DNA of 64,000 nt, taken from Streptomyces sp. NBC_00250 (GTDB taxonomy: Bacteria > Actinomycetota > Actinomycetes > Streptomycetales > Streptomycetaceae). The notes under the pieces were generated by a model. That model ran no database searches, was not told where the DNA came from, and worked only from the letters and a program-made list of their open reading frames with translations. Below are positions 14,763 through 23,346 of the stretch, piece after piece; position 1 is the first letter of the stretch, and each line of letters begins with the position of its first letter. Both the position numbers and the translations under genes were made by a program. The stretch spans positions 2,418,001 to 2,482,000 of the forward strand of contig NZ_CP108088.1 of the NCBI RefSeq assembly GCF_036192275.1, written 5' to 3'.

Positions 14763-17519
14763 TCAGGCCGACACCCTCGGATGGCGCGGGCAGTCGGCGC
14801 CGCGGGGCGCCGGAATCGTGGCCGAGGGGCCGGCGGTCGGCCCCTCCGGCAGCCGCCACGCCGTACGGATCGATCCGATCAAGTGCCGTGCGCTGTAAGG
14901 GGACACCTCCAGCTCCTGACGGGCGCGGCCGAGCAGCTCCAGAGCCCCGGCGGGGCCGCGGGCCGCTGCCTCATCCCGGCGGCGGGCGAAGTCCCCCCTG
15001 CCGAAGACGTCGAGCAGGGTCAGGGAGAACAAGGCGTAGGCCGACGCTTCGTCGAGGAGTTCCCGGGCCTCGTCCGAGACCTCTGCGGCCGCCTCCTCGC
15101 CCAGATGCCGGCGGAGGTCGTGGAAGGCCACGTGTTCGAGGGCCCACCGGAGCTCGGCCGAGCCACAGGGACAGGCCGGACGCAGATGGTCCATCGCGTT
15201 CCGGAAGGCGACGAGGATCGTGCCGGTCCGCGCCGTCCACCGCTGCTTGCCCAGGAGGGTACGGAACCCGGCGAGCGTGTCGCTGAGCTCCTCGAGGATC
15301 AACTGCCCCGCGATGTCGGTGAGCTCGACGAACCGTGTCTTGGCCTCGATCTCGTCCAGACGCAGGCCGTAGCGGATGAGGTCCCTGGGTACGCCGCCCG
15401 AGAGGGCGTGCGTGAGTGCCTTGTAGGGCTCGGAGAGACCGGACGCCCGACGCTCCAGAATCTCCTTGGACTCCTCCAGCGTGCAGGGCAGAACGTGCAC
15501 GATGTCGTCCAGCGAGCTGTCGGTGACCCCACGATGGGGTAGCCCACGACGCACGAAGGACGCGCCGACGTCCTCGGCGACCGAGATCAGGTAGTGGACA
15601 TGGGGCACGCCGAGGATGGCCTTGATCTCGCCGAGAAAGGCGAGCGCCGCGGTGTCGGAGCCCAGGCGGTCCACCTCGTCGATCGCGATCACGACCCGCT
15701 GCTCCAGCCGGTGCTGCTCGGCGGCGATCTCCGTCAGCAGTGCACGGAAGTCGGAGACCAGCTCCGGGAAGTTCGGCGGCATGGTCGACAGCGACGTCGT
15801 CTGCGCGGTGAGCAGTTGTGGCGGTCCGGCCGTCACGGCGGAGGAGGCCGTCTGCACGGTCTGCAGCCGATACAGCTCGTCGCGGCAGGCGGTGACGAGC
15901 GGCGGGATCGGGCTCGCCGGGCTCCACGTGGCCATCTTGATCAGCACCAGGCCCGTGAGAGCGACGGCGAGGCGAAGCGGGTTCTCGCGGTCGGCCGCCA
16001 GAGCCTGTGTCAGGGGCACGGTGAAGAGCAGCGCGACACCTGCGAGGAAGAGGGCCCATCCGGCCAGGCGCCGCCGGCGCTGGGTGAGGAGGACGCGCCC
16101 ACGGATCTCCCACGGCCGTTCGGTGAGAACGTTGAGAAGGCCGACGAGCGGGACGAGCAGCAGGAGCAAGCCCCTTCCATCGGCCTTGCCGACGGCCTCT
16201 CCCAGGAGGGTGCGCACGTCGTCATCGCCGAACAGCGAGCCGAAGGCGGCGACGACCAGCCCCGCCCCCGCGAAGACGAGGGTGACCCGGGCGCCTCGGC
16301 GAACGGCTCGCCACCGCTTCCACCGCCGCAGGCTCCACAACAGGACGCCGGCGACCACGACGAGGACCGCCGCGCCGATCCGCTCGCCCTCCCAGATGTC
16401 GAACACCACATCCAGCGCCTGGCTCCAGATGTCCCTCGCCCAAGCGCGCACGGTCGGCCACTGCCGGACCATGAGGGAACGCACGACTGCGGCCAGACCA
16501 AGCACGACAAGTGAGCCCGCCGCCAGCCCGAAGGCCAGCACCGTGAGCCCCCTCCACATGGCCGGCAACAGTCGGCGCGCCGCTCTACGGAAAGGCGAGA
16601 GCCGGAGGAACGCGGGGGCCTCGTGACCCATGTGTGCGAGATAGCTCTCGCAGGTTCGAACGTAGAGGGACAGCAGGAAGTCGTGTGGCGAGTAGGTGGC
16701 CGGGGCCTGCACGACGACCGCGAAGCCGGCCTCGCCTGCGCAGGTCTCCAGGAGGGTCGACTTGCCCGCGCCCCGGGAGCCGCTGACCGCGATCGTCCCG
16801 CCGCTCTCCAGCTGGGCGATCTTGCGGGTCAGACTCCGGGCGGCCAGGCTCTCGACCACGTACCGCGGATTGCGCGGCGAGCGCAGGCCGTGGAAGTTGT
16901 CCGCGAGGAGCAGTGAGTCGTGGTCCTCGCCGAGCAGTGCCTCGACCACCCGGTCGATCAGCGGACGGACGCCATTTCCCTGGAGGTCCCGGCTCCAGGC
17001 GACTGCCGCCCACGTGGTCCTTCTGTCCAGCAGGGCGACGCGCGGACGCAGAACCCACTCCCGCAGGTTGAGCAGGACGTGCATGCGCCACACCTGGTGC
17101 CGCCAGATCACCGCCGCGGTCAGCGGCGGAGCCGACGCTGCGGCGAGGGCTGTCGGCCAGGAGGAGAAGACCACTACCAGCAGGGCGAGCACGGTGATTC
17201 CGCAGAGGACCACAGTCAGCGGATGCGTGCGGTCACGGAGGTAGTCGAGCCGTCGACGCTGCCGCTCGCTTCGCTCCAGCAGCACGCGGAAGCGCTCCTG
17301 GGTGGCCCGGCAAGGCGCGACAGCCCGTTCGACGTTGGCCTCGGTGAGCATGGCCGCACGGGCGTTCTCGGCCGTGGCCTGGGGCCGCACACCGAGACGC
17401 CGTGCGACGGCCGGCACGGCCAGGCAGGCATCGATCGCCGCAAGGTACACCTCCGCCTCCCGCTCCAGAGCGAAGAAGTCGGCGACCTGCCAGGCGGGGC
17501 GCGGGCGGCGTCGGGACAT
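14763..17519 (-). CDS. KAP-like membrane P-loop NTPase
   Basis: A 918-residue protein. Walker A is SGSRGAGKST (Lys253) and Walker B is RVVIAIDEVDRLG (Asp614-Glu615), about 360 residues apart. Between them lie five to six membrane segments (about 321-348, 378-398, 408-427, 449-463, 485-506, 515-531), with two more near 101-139. A membrane insert between Walker A and B is the hallmark of KAP-family NTPases. The text after Walker B (FLGEIKAILGVPHVHYLISV) also fits that family. KAP proteins organise membrane complexes, and some act in phage exclusion. It is downstream of the 492-residue gene on the same strand (86-bp gap). Its exact role is unknown. Confidence 0.8.
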   Translation of the reverse strand: MSRRRPRPAWQVADFFALEREAEVYLAAIDACLAVPAVARRLGVRPQATAENARAAMLTEANVERAVAPCRATQERFRVLLERSERQRRRLDYLRDRTHPLTVVLCGITVLALLVVVFSSWPTALAAASAPPLTAAVIWRHQVWRMHVLLNLREWVLRPRVALLDRRTTWAAVAWSRDLQGNGVRPLIDRVVEALLGEDHDSLLLADNFHGLRSPRNPRYVVESLAARSLTRKIAQLESGGTIAVSGSRGAGKSTLLETCAGEAGFAVVVQAPATYSPHDFLLSLYVRTCESYLAHMGHEAPAFLRLSPFRRAARRLLPAMWRGLTVLAFGLAAGSLVVLGLAAVVRSLMVRQWPTVRAWARDIWSQALDVVFDIWEGERIGAAVLVVVAGVLLWSLRRWKRWRAVRRGARVTLVFAGAGLVVAAFGSLFGDDDVRTLLGEAVGKADGRGLLLLLVPLVGLLNVLTERPWEIRGRVLLTQRRRRLAGWALFLAGVALLFTVPLTQALAADRENPLRLAVALTGLVLIKMATWSPASPIPPLVTACRDELYRLQTVQTASSAVTAGPPQLLTAQTTSLSTMPPNFPELVSDFRALLTEIAAEQHRLEQRVVIAIDEVDRLGSDTAALAFLGEIKAILGVPHVHYLISVAEDVGASFVRRGLPHRGVTDSSLDDIVHVLPCTLEESKEILERRASGLSEPYKALTHALSGGVPRDLIRYGLRLDEIEAKTRFVELTDIAGQLILEELSDTLAGFRTLLGKQRWTARTGTILVAFRNAMDHLRPACPCGSAELRWALEHVAFHDLRRHLGEEAAAEVSDEARELLDEASAYALFSLTLLDVFGRGDFARRRDEAAARGPAGALELLGRARQELEVSPYSARHLIGSIRTAWRLPEGPTAGPSATIPAPRGADCPRHPRVSA

Positions 17520-17605
17520 GAACGAAGAGCCTTTCGGAAGGGGTGGAGCGTGGGGGCCGGGACGCGCTCACGAGCCGTGAAGTCGTGAAGGGGTGCGGCG
17601 CCGGG

Positions 17606-19084
17606 TCATCCGCCGCTGCGGGCACGGACGAGGTCATGCCGCGTCAGACGTGTCCCGCGCTTGTGCTTGATCCGGAAGTACTCCCCGAGCCCTGGCTCGT
17701 CCTTCCCACCGTCGCCATAGGTGACCGCGTGGGCGCCTCCGTCATCGAGGAGCCGCCCTACGCACTGGGCGAGCGTGAGGGGTCCCGAACCGTCGTACCC
17801 CCAGGACAGCCCCGGGGCGTCCATGACAGGAGCCGGGTAGAGCACTCCGTCGTCGGTGCGCACCCAGATCGGATCGTCGAGGATGACCTCCTTGAGGACC
17901 GTCCCCTCGGGCAGGCGCTTGGGCGCCCGGCCTATGTAGGTGATCTCACTGACACGACGGAAGGCGAACCTCCCCTTCACCGCGACCACCGGGCTGCCGG
18001 TCACCGGATCGACGAAGGTGCCCACGGTGTCGTAGGTCTCGGCCCACACCCGGTGCAGAGCGGTCGGCGGGACGTCACGCAGCCGGTTGATCCACTCCGC
18101 CGCGACTCGGGTGACGTCCGATCGCGTCACCTGGAACGTGCCACCGTAAGGAAGGTCTTCGCTGCTCCAGGCACTGACATTCTCCAGGCACTCCACGGCC
18201 AGGTCATCCGTGCGCCCGCAGAGTTCGGCGAGTCCGGCGCCGACGACAGCGTCCGTCGTGAGTTCTCCGGCTCCGGGGTCGGACACGTTCGGAACGGCCG
18301 GATGCACCATCGAGTCGCCCGGCCCTTGCGACCAGGAACGAAGGTTCTCCATCTCCCACGACGCGTGCTCCGCCTCACTGGTCGCGATGCGGTGGCCGAT
18401 CGTGAAGCAGGCGCGTCGCACCGGGGAACCCTCGGGTTCCTGTCGCGCCAGCTCGTAGAGCGGCTCCCAGGAGGGATAGGTGGCCACATCGACAGGGACA
18501 GGAGCGGCTCCGGGGGCCCATGCGGTGAGGTGGGCACGGCGACGCAACGCGCTGGGCCACCACGGGACGGGGCCGCCCACGTGCGCGGCCAGGTCGCTCC
18601 ACCACGGGTGGTACACGAGCTCGGGCCGCTCTCGGTCCACCGCCTGCAGTTGAGGCCCGTCGAAGGCGTAGAAGTGCTCGACGACGACGAGGACGGCGGT
18701 GTCCGTGTGCACGTCGAGAAGGCTCCTCGCGTCGGGCATGCCGTCACACGGAAAGACGATGGCGATGACACCCTCCGGGGTGTCCCAACGCCCGGCGAAG
18801 TACTCGGCACCGACGTCCGTTCCGTCGTCCGCGTCGCGGTACTCGCCCCCCAGATACCGGGACTCGACCAAGGGTGCAGGACGCAGCAGGAGAGGCCCCG
18901 AGCCCGCCAGTTCAGGGTGGGAAGAGGCCAGCCACCGCGCAAACGCGTCTCCGGACCATCTCTTCGGGCCATCAGCGAAGGCTCCGTCGTCGAGGGGCGC
19001 GATGATGCCGTCCGCGAGACGCGACCAAGCCTCCTCCGACAACCCGAACACCTCCTTGAGCTGTGTGGCGGTCAGCTTCTCCAA
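17606..19084 (-). CDS. Unknown protein paired with KAP-like NTPase
   Basis: A 492-residue soluble protein I do not recognise. It starts with TTG at 19084 behind a strong AGGAGG at 5 nt. The first ~55 residues (LTATQLKEVFGLSEEAW, KRWSGDAFARWLASSHPEL) look like a small helical, possibly DNA- or protein-binding domain. The rest is mixed, Trp-rich and without signal or membrane segments. A basic C-terminus (YFRIKHKRGTRLTRHDLVRA) could bind nucleic acid. No catalytic motif is evident. It precedes the KAP-like NTPase gene on the same strand with an 86-bp gap, so they probably act together. Confidence 0.7.
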   Translation of the reverse strand: MEKLTATQLKEVFGLSEEAWSRLADGIIAPLDDGAFADGPKRWSGDAFARWLASSHPELAGSGPLLLRPAPLVESRYLGGEYRDADDGTDVGAEYFAGRWDTPEGVIAIVFPCDGMPDARSLLDVHTDTAVLVVVEHFYAFDGPQLQAVDRERPELVYHPWWSDLAAHVGGPVPWWPSALRRRAHLTAWAPGAAPVPVDVATYPSWEPLYELARQEPEGSPVRRACFTIGHRIATSEAEHASWEMENLRSWSQGPGDSMVHPAVPNVSDPGAGELTTDAVVGAGLAELCGRTDDLAVECLENVSAWSSEDLPYGGTFQVTRSDVTRVAAEWINRLRDVPPTALHRVWAETYDTVGTFVDPVTGSPVVAVKGRFAFRRVSEITYIGRAPKRLPEGTVLKEVILDDPIWVRTDDGVLYPAPVMDAPGLSWGYDGSGPLTLAQCVGRLLDDGGAHAVTYGDGGKDEPGLGEYFRIKHKRGTRLTRHDLVRARSGG

Positions 19085-19189
19085 CTCGGCCTCCTCTTGA
19101 TGCCCCTTGCGTCACCCATCATGGTGGGCTGGTCTGACAGGGCACACCCGATCCGGCGGAGACGAGGAACTCGCCTCCGGACCACGAAG

Positions 19190-19350
19190 GGTCCTGCTCT
19201 TCTCCTCGTACGCCACGTCCGCGACGCGTACGAGAAGGGCGACCGCTGGTGGCGCTCGCTCACCGCGGCGCAGAAGAAGGCGTTCATGGACGAGCAGGCC
19301 GGCATCGCCCGGGACTTCGCGCGGGCGTGGATGGTGACGACAACTCCGAA
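19190..19350 (+). pseudogene. Orphan coding-like fragment
   Basis: About 50 codons with normal Streptomyces codon use read LLVRHVRDAYEKGDRWWRSL then TAAQKKAFMDEQAGIARDFA and RAWMV. It has no plausible start codon with ribosome site and no matching N-terminus. It lies in the 427-bp gap between two unrelated gene groups. I take it as the leftover 3' or internal piece of a lost gene, or a domain fragment brought by rearrangement. The rest of the gap (19,085-19,511) shows nothing else I can name. Confidence 0.35.
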
Positions 19351-19511
19351 GGGAAGGGGTGTCCAGTGCTGTGCGGATGTGAACCGACATCCCCATTCGG
19401 CCATCGGGCCCCCTCGTACAGGCGTGGTCACCTCATAGCATGTGCAATGACGCCAACACCCTGCCTACCATGGGCCTTTCGGCACTCCATTGACGTAGAG
19501 CGGGGGAAGTC

Positions 19512-19988
19512 ATGGGATTCGATGACGAGTGGGCCGCGGTCGTGTCCGCGTCACGGGATGGACAGTCGGCGAGTACTCGGCTCAACTCGGCCGGTCCCGG
19601 AGGTGCGGGTTCGGGGTCGATGAATCTGGTCGTCGCACAGGACGACCTGGGCGCCGTGGGGCACGAGGCGTATCTGTTGCACGAGCAGTTACGCGAAGAG
19701 CCCGACGTCGCGGGCGTCGGCGGCGACAAGAGCGGCGAGGGGGCGACGGCGCAGGCCGCCGACGAGTTGTCCTCGCGGCACATGACGATGGGCAATGAGC
19801 TGCTGACCACACTCTCCGTGTGGGATTCACAGGTGAAGACGGTCCTGCAAATGTGCGCGCACATCTCGAACCACCTCGACTACTCGAAGAGGTCGTACGC
19901 GGAGAACGACAAGCGCATCGAGGACTCGCTGCGGCACCGCGACGGCACCGCCGTCTCGGTGTCGGAGATCTCCACGTACGTGCGCTGA
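19512..19988 (+). CDS. Small helical protein, ESX/WXG-like unit gene 1
   Basis: A 158-residue soluble protein without signal peptide. The first half is Gly/Ser/Ala-rich and the second half mostly helical (SRHMTMGNELLTTLSVWDS, QVKTVLQMCAHISNHLDYSK). In Streptomyces, proteins of this size and composition precede WXG100-like secreted proteins, and such a gene follows 14 bp downstream. It may be a partner or chaperone for that protein. GGGGGA lies just before the ATG. No enzymatic motif is visible. Confidence 0.75.
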   Translation: MGFDDEWAAVVSASRDGQSASTRLNSAGPGGAGSGSMNLVVAQDDLGAVGHEAYLLHEQLREEPDVAGVGGDKSGEGATAQAADELSSRHMTMGNELLTTLSVWDSQVKTVLQMCAHISNHLDYSKRSYAENDKRIEDSLRHRDGTAVSVSEISTYVR

Positions 19989-20002
19989 AGGACGGTGGAC
20001 CG

Positions 20003-21490
20003 ATGACGCTCACATATACCGACCTCATAGGCATGGACCTCGGCAAGCTCGATACCGCCGTCGGTGACTGGAAGGCCATGGCCGGCAAGCTCGCCGCGCT
20101 GGAGACCGCCGCCAGGGACGGCTTGCTCCGCACGTCGGAACAGGCCCGGTGGAAAGGCGTCGATGCCGACGTCACCAGGGAGTTCGTGGCCGGTACCGCG
20201 AAGGAGATCACGGATCTCAAGTCCGAGGCCACCAGCATCCACGCCGTTCTCGCGGACGCCCACACGGAGCTCGTCAGCATCCAGAAGCGGGCGAAGGCGC
20301 TCACCGAGGAAGCCGCCAAGGGCTCGGAGAAGGACCCCGGTCTGCTGGTGACGGACGGCGGCAACGGCACCGTCCGCGTCATGGAGGCGATGTGCACCCC
20401 GGAGGGGACGACGCAGCGGACCAAGGACCTGATGCAGTGGTACGCAGACACCCTCACCGGCCTCCTCTCCCATGCCGCTGAGATCGACGCCGCCGCCACC
20501 CGGGCCCTGAAGCGCAGCCACGGCGGCGATGTGCACAATGCCGGCCATGCCAAGTACACCTCGCTCGACGAGGACCAGCTGCCCCGCGCGACCAGGCTCG
20601 CGTCGCTCGGCAAGGGTGCGAACGACGAACAACGTGCTGAGCTGGTACGCCTGTGGCGTTCCCTGAGTCCGGAAGCCAGAGCGGACCTGTGGGCGAAACA
20701 AGAAGACAACCTGGTTGCGGCCGGGCTGCTCAGCCCGGCCATGAAGCAGATCGCCCCGGACAAGGGATCGGGTCCGTACGACGTGGAGAAGCCGGGCTTC
20801 CAGGAGTGGGCCACGCTCGCAAAGATGCGGGGAATCACGGAAGGCGGGGACGCGATGGACTTGGTCGACGCGGGCCGCCACATGGATCACTACCTCGACA
20901 ATGACGGCACGCCCATGAACCTGCCCGTCGACAAGATGATGGCCGACGACGACGGCTTCAGGAAGCACATCGACGGGCACATCAGGATGTACCAGGACGG
21001 ATGGCGGGAGATGGCTCTCGCCGAGTTCAAGGCCAATGGCGGGAAGCCGGTGTCGATCCCGGTGGAGACGCCCAACATCAACGACTACAGCTTCACCCGG
21101 GACAGCAACCCGAACTGGTTCTACGCGGTCGGCTCCACGAGGGCGAACGTCACCGGCGTCGTCACGGTCGTCCCGGATGCCGACGGCAACCCCAAGGTCG
21201 GCCTCGACTACCAGGCCAACGCTTGGGACCGCTACAACTGGGACGAGAACAAGGGCGTCGACATCTTCGGTGTGATGGACATTCCCGACGGTCAGATGGC
21301 ACGACTGCACACAACAGGCCTCGCGCAGGAGTTCGACATGTCAGGAAGCAGCTCCGTCAAGCACTACGATCTCGGCTCCTCGACACCGAACGACGGTCCG
21401 CTGCCAGAACCCGACGAGCCGGGCCGCGAGGGAGGCCGTACGGACAACGGTCGGGAGACACGCGAGGGACGGGCAGGTACGGGCAGGTGA
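20003..21490 (+). CDS. WXG100-like N-terminus with unknown C-terminal domain
   Basis: A 495-residue protein. The first ~95 residues form an alpha-helical hairpin like WXG100/LXG proteins of type VII secretion (WKAMAGKLAALETAARDGL, then ARWKGVDADVTREFVAGT). A linker and a helical middle follow. The C-terminal domain (about 340-470) contains WFYAVGSTRANVTGVVTVVP, YQANAWDRYNWDENKG and MARLHTTGLAQEFDMSGSSS. I recall the last pattern from other Streptomyces proteins of unknown function. The tail is charged and disordered. A secreted effector or polymorphic toxin is a fair inference, not shown. No type VII secretion genes lie in the window. GTGA overlap couples it to the next gene. Confidence 0.78.
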   Translation: MTLTYTDLIGMDLGKLDTAVGDWKAMAGKLAALETAARDGLLRTSEQARWKGVDADVTREFVAGTAKEITDLKSEATSIHAVLADAHTELVSIQKRAKALTEEAAKGSEKDPGLLVTDGGNGTVRVMEAMCTPEGTTQRTKDLMQWYADTLTGLLSHAAEIDAAATRALKRSHGGDVHNAGHAKYTSLDEDQLPRATRLASLGKGANDEQRAELVRLWRSLSPEARADLWAKQEDNLVAAGLLSPAMKQIAPDKGSGPYDVEKPGFQEWATLAKMRGITEGGDAMDLVDAGRHMDHYLDNDGTPMNLPVDKMMADDDGFRKHIDGHIRMYQDGWREMALAEFKANGGKPVSIPVETPNINDYSFTRDSNPNWFYAVGSTRANVTGVVTVVPDADGNPKVGLDYQANAWDRYNWDENKGVDIFGVMDIPDGQMARLHTTGLAQEFDMSGSSSVKHYDLGSSTPNDGPLPEPDEPGREGGRTDNGRETREGRAGTGR

Positions 21491-22095
21491 GTGACGTGAA
21501 CAGCATGCGGCCAGGTGACTCACGCCTGAGGCGTCGGCTGCTTGCCGCAGCCGCGGGGCTCGTGGGAGTCGTCGTCGTGGCACTCGGCGCGTTCTACCTG
21601 CTCGCGGACGCATGGCACTCGGACTCGGCCCGGAAGGAGAAGGTGTGCTGCTGGGAGACCGGAGCCACACCCGCGTGGATGAGTGAGCAGATCGGCCTGC
21701 GCGTCCCCGACAACGCCGCGGACCGGCGGGCCGGATACAAGGTCGGCGAGCGGTACGACACGGGGCTGCTCAGTTTCACACTGCCGACCCCCGAAGCGAA
21801 GGCGTACCTGGCTCCACTGACGCCCAAGGGTGCCCGCATGATCCGCAACCTGGAGCCCGAACCGTCGGACTACCGTCCGGCGGCCGGATTCACGCACCTC
21901 AAGCTTCCGGAACCCGAAACGCTCGTCGACGGGCTGCTGATGGGAGGGTTCTGCCCCGACAACGTGGATTCGCCCGACACCGAGCACCTCGCGTACTGCG
22001 TGAAGGTGTTCTCGCACGAGTACACCCCGGGCACGACGCGCATCTACCTCCGCTCGACGTTCGAGCCGGGGCTCACACCGCCCCTCGACTCCTGA
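21487..22095 (+). CDS. Membrane-anchored protein, ESX/WXG-like unit gene 3
   Basis: A 202-residue protein with one membrane segment (about residues 15-37: LLAAAAGLVGVVVVALGAFY) and a ~165-residue extracytoplasmic domain. Several cysteines are present (VCCWE, GGFCPDN, AYCVK), probably disulfide-bonded outside. GTG at 21487 overlaps the stop of the previous gene, so translation is coupled. As third gene after a WXG-like protein it is a candidate immunity or accessory membrane protein. There is no lipobox. Confidence 0.75.
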   Translation: MSDVNSMRPGDSRLRRRLLAAAAGLVGVVVVALGAFYLLADAWHSDSARKEKVCCWETGATPAWMSEQIGLRVPDNAADRRAGYKVGERYDTGLLSFTLPTPEAKAYLAPLTPKGARMIRNLEPEPSDYRPAAGFTHLKLPEPETLVDGLLMGGFCPDNVDSPDTEHLAYCVKVFSHEYTPGTTRIYLRSTFEPGLTPPLDS

Positions 22096-22280
22096 CTGCC
22101 ACGCACGCTCAGGCCGACGTAGGGATGCGACCACCCGATTCGTCCTGAAACCCGTAGGGGCGACGTGAACGGGCGCGGGAAGAAGCCTTTACCGCCTCCC
22201 GTGCCCGTCGGGCGTCCGCGCACGCCGATGACGCGTCTTCCCTCCCGCGTGTCGCACGCATGGCCCCGACCGTCCTGACT

Positions 22281-22301
22281 CCCCATCAGAACGAGCGCCA
22301 G
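22281..22301. repeat. Direct repeat, left copy
   Basis: ccccatcagaacgag is followed by cgccag. The same 15 bp, followed by tgtcag, occurs at 25,029-25,043: 19 of 21 positions are identical, and weaker similarity continues (gcgtaacg here, gcgtcacg there). The two copies are in the same orientation, 2.75 kb apart, and bracket the P450 gene and the two gene-poor regions. Confidence 0.6.
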
Positions 22302-22940
22302 ATGGGCGTAACGGGGATCAGCGCCGGTACGGTCGGCGCTGACCGCGCCGACGGCTGTGCCCTGCCCGGCACTCGTGGCCGCACCTGGGTCCTCGGCGAC
22401 GCCCAGCCCTGCCGGTGCCCGCGCGCGCCCGCTGTCGAGCGCCACCGAGAGCGGTGCCTGACTCCACCTCGTCACCGGCCGCGATCGGTTGGACGAGATG
22501 GGCCGGGTCCTGGGGCGGGCAACCGGCTGCGGATACTTTCCCCGCAACTGCATCAGGACATGATGAACAAGTTGCGCTGGGACCCCGAGGAGACGCGGCG
22601 AACACGGGACGGCATAGACGTCGCCATTCTGGGGCTCGACGACGTCAGACCTCACGGGCTTCCGTCTGGCACGACAATGGCCCGGTCCAGCTTTCGTTCG
22701 CCGGATCGGCGGCGGCAAAGCCTTCGAGGACAGTGCCGGAAAGGCCCATTCCGCCTCGCCTGCCGTCGGCTGCCGCACATCCCAGGCAAGGGCCCTCACG
22801 CCTTCGTCAACGGCGGCGACCAATTGGAGCCGGAAGCAGCATTCCACTCACCCCCTCCCGCTTAACGAAGCTAACACGCACTCCGCCCCCATCCAGGGGG
22901 AGTTGAGAAGTCGTTCGCTCAGAGCGGAGGGTGTGACGGA

Positions 22941-22959
22941 GTTTCAATTGGCTTGAAAC
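22941..22959. promoter_or_regulatory. Palindrome gtttcaa-N5-ttgaaac
   Basis: A perfect 7-bp inverted repeat with a 5-bp spacer in the AT-rich patch about 390 bp upstream of the P450 start. Its size fits an operator half-site pair. No regulator gene is adjacent. Confidence 0.4.
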
Positions 22960-23207
22960 CAGGCAGAGTTCAGCCCCATGGATGACCTTGACAGCGGCAG
23001 AACCGAGACCACGTCTGCAAAAATTGGTGCAGAAGGAAATTATCGACGCTTGAATCCGGCCAGGAGCGGCGCAGTTGCCCTGTCCCCCTGCGGACAGGGC
23101 GGCCGATGCGGCGGAACCCCACGTCGAAGCACAGGGACGGAGTTGACGTGTCCGCACAGGCGCGTTGCCGACGCATTCGCATATGTGGCTCCGGTAAGCG
23201 AATTCTT

Positions 23208-23235
23208 TTGATGTTCTTTGTCAGTTTGGTAAATG
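23208..23235 (+). promoter_or_regulatory. Possible P450 promoter
   Basis: TTGATG (23,208-23,213) and TAAATG (23,230-23,235) with a 16-bp spacer. This would give a leader of about 105 nt before the P450 GTG. Weak hexamers; proposed because this is the only promoter-like pair in the AT-rich patch. Confidence 0.3.
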
Positions 23236-23346
23236 CGGGGCTAGTGGGTAGTTGTGTGGGTGGAGGTGCGGGATTAGAGTCAGCGGCCGTGCTCGGAGTG
23301 GCCGGCGGGGGCCGGTAACCCGGGCCTGAGGGAAGGGAATTCCGTC

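Larger units (their letters stand above)
22096..23346. other. 1.25 kb region without a supported gene
   Basis: Open frames here (22,260-22,865 plus; 22,044-22,847 minus) have no coherent domain, no good ribosome site, and codon third positions that do not favour either strand. From about 22,870 to 23,250 the base composition turns clearly AT-richer than anything nearby. That part contains a 7-bp-arm palindrome (22,941-22,959) and a possible P450 promoter. One copy of a direct repeat is at 22,281-22,301. Decayed genes or a foreign insertion are both possible. Confidence 0.5.

Noticed and set aside
22260..22865. Plus-strand frame of 201 codons in the gene-poor region
   Set aside because: No ribosome site, no recognisable fold, mixed composition and no consistent codon bias; reported as intergenic.
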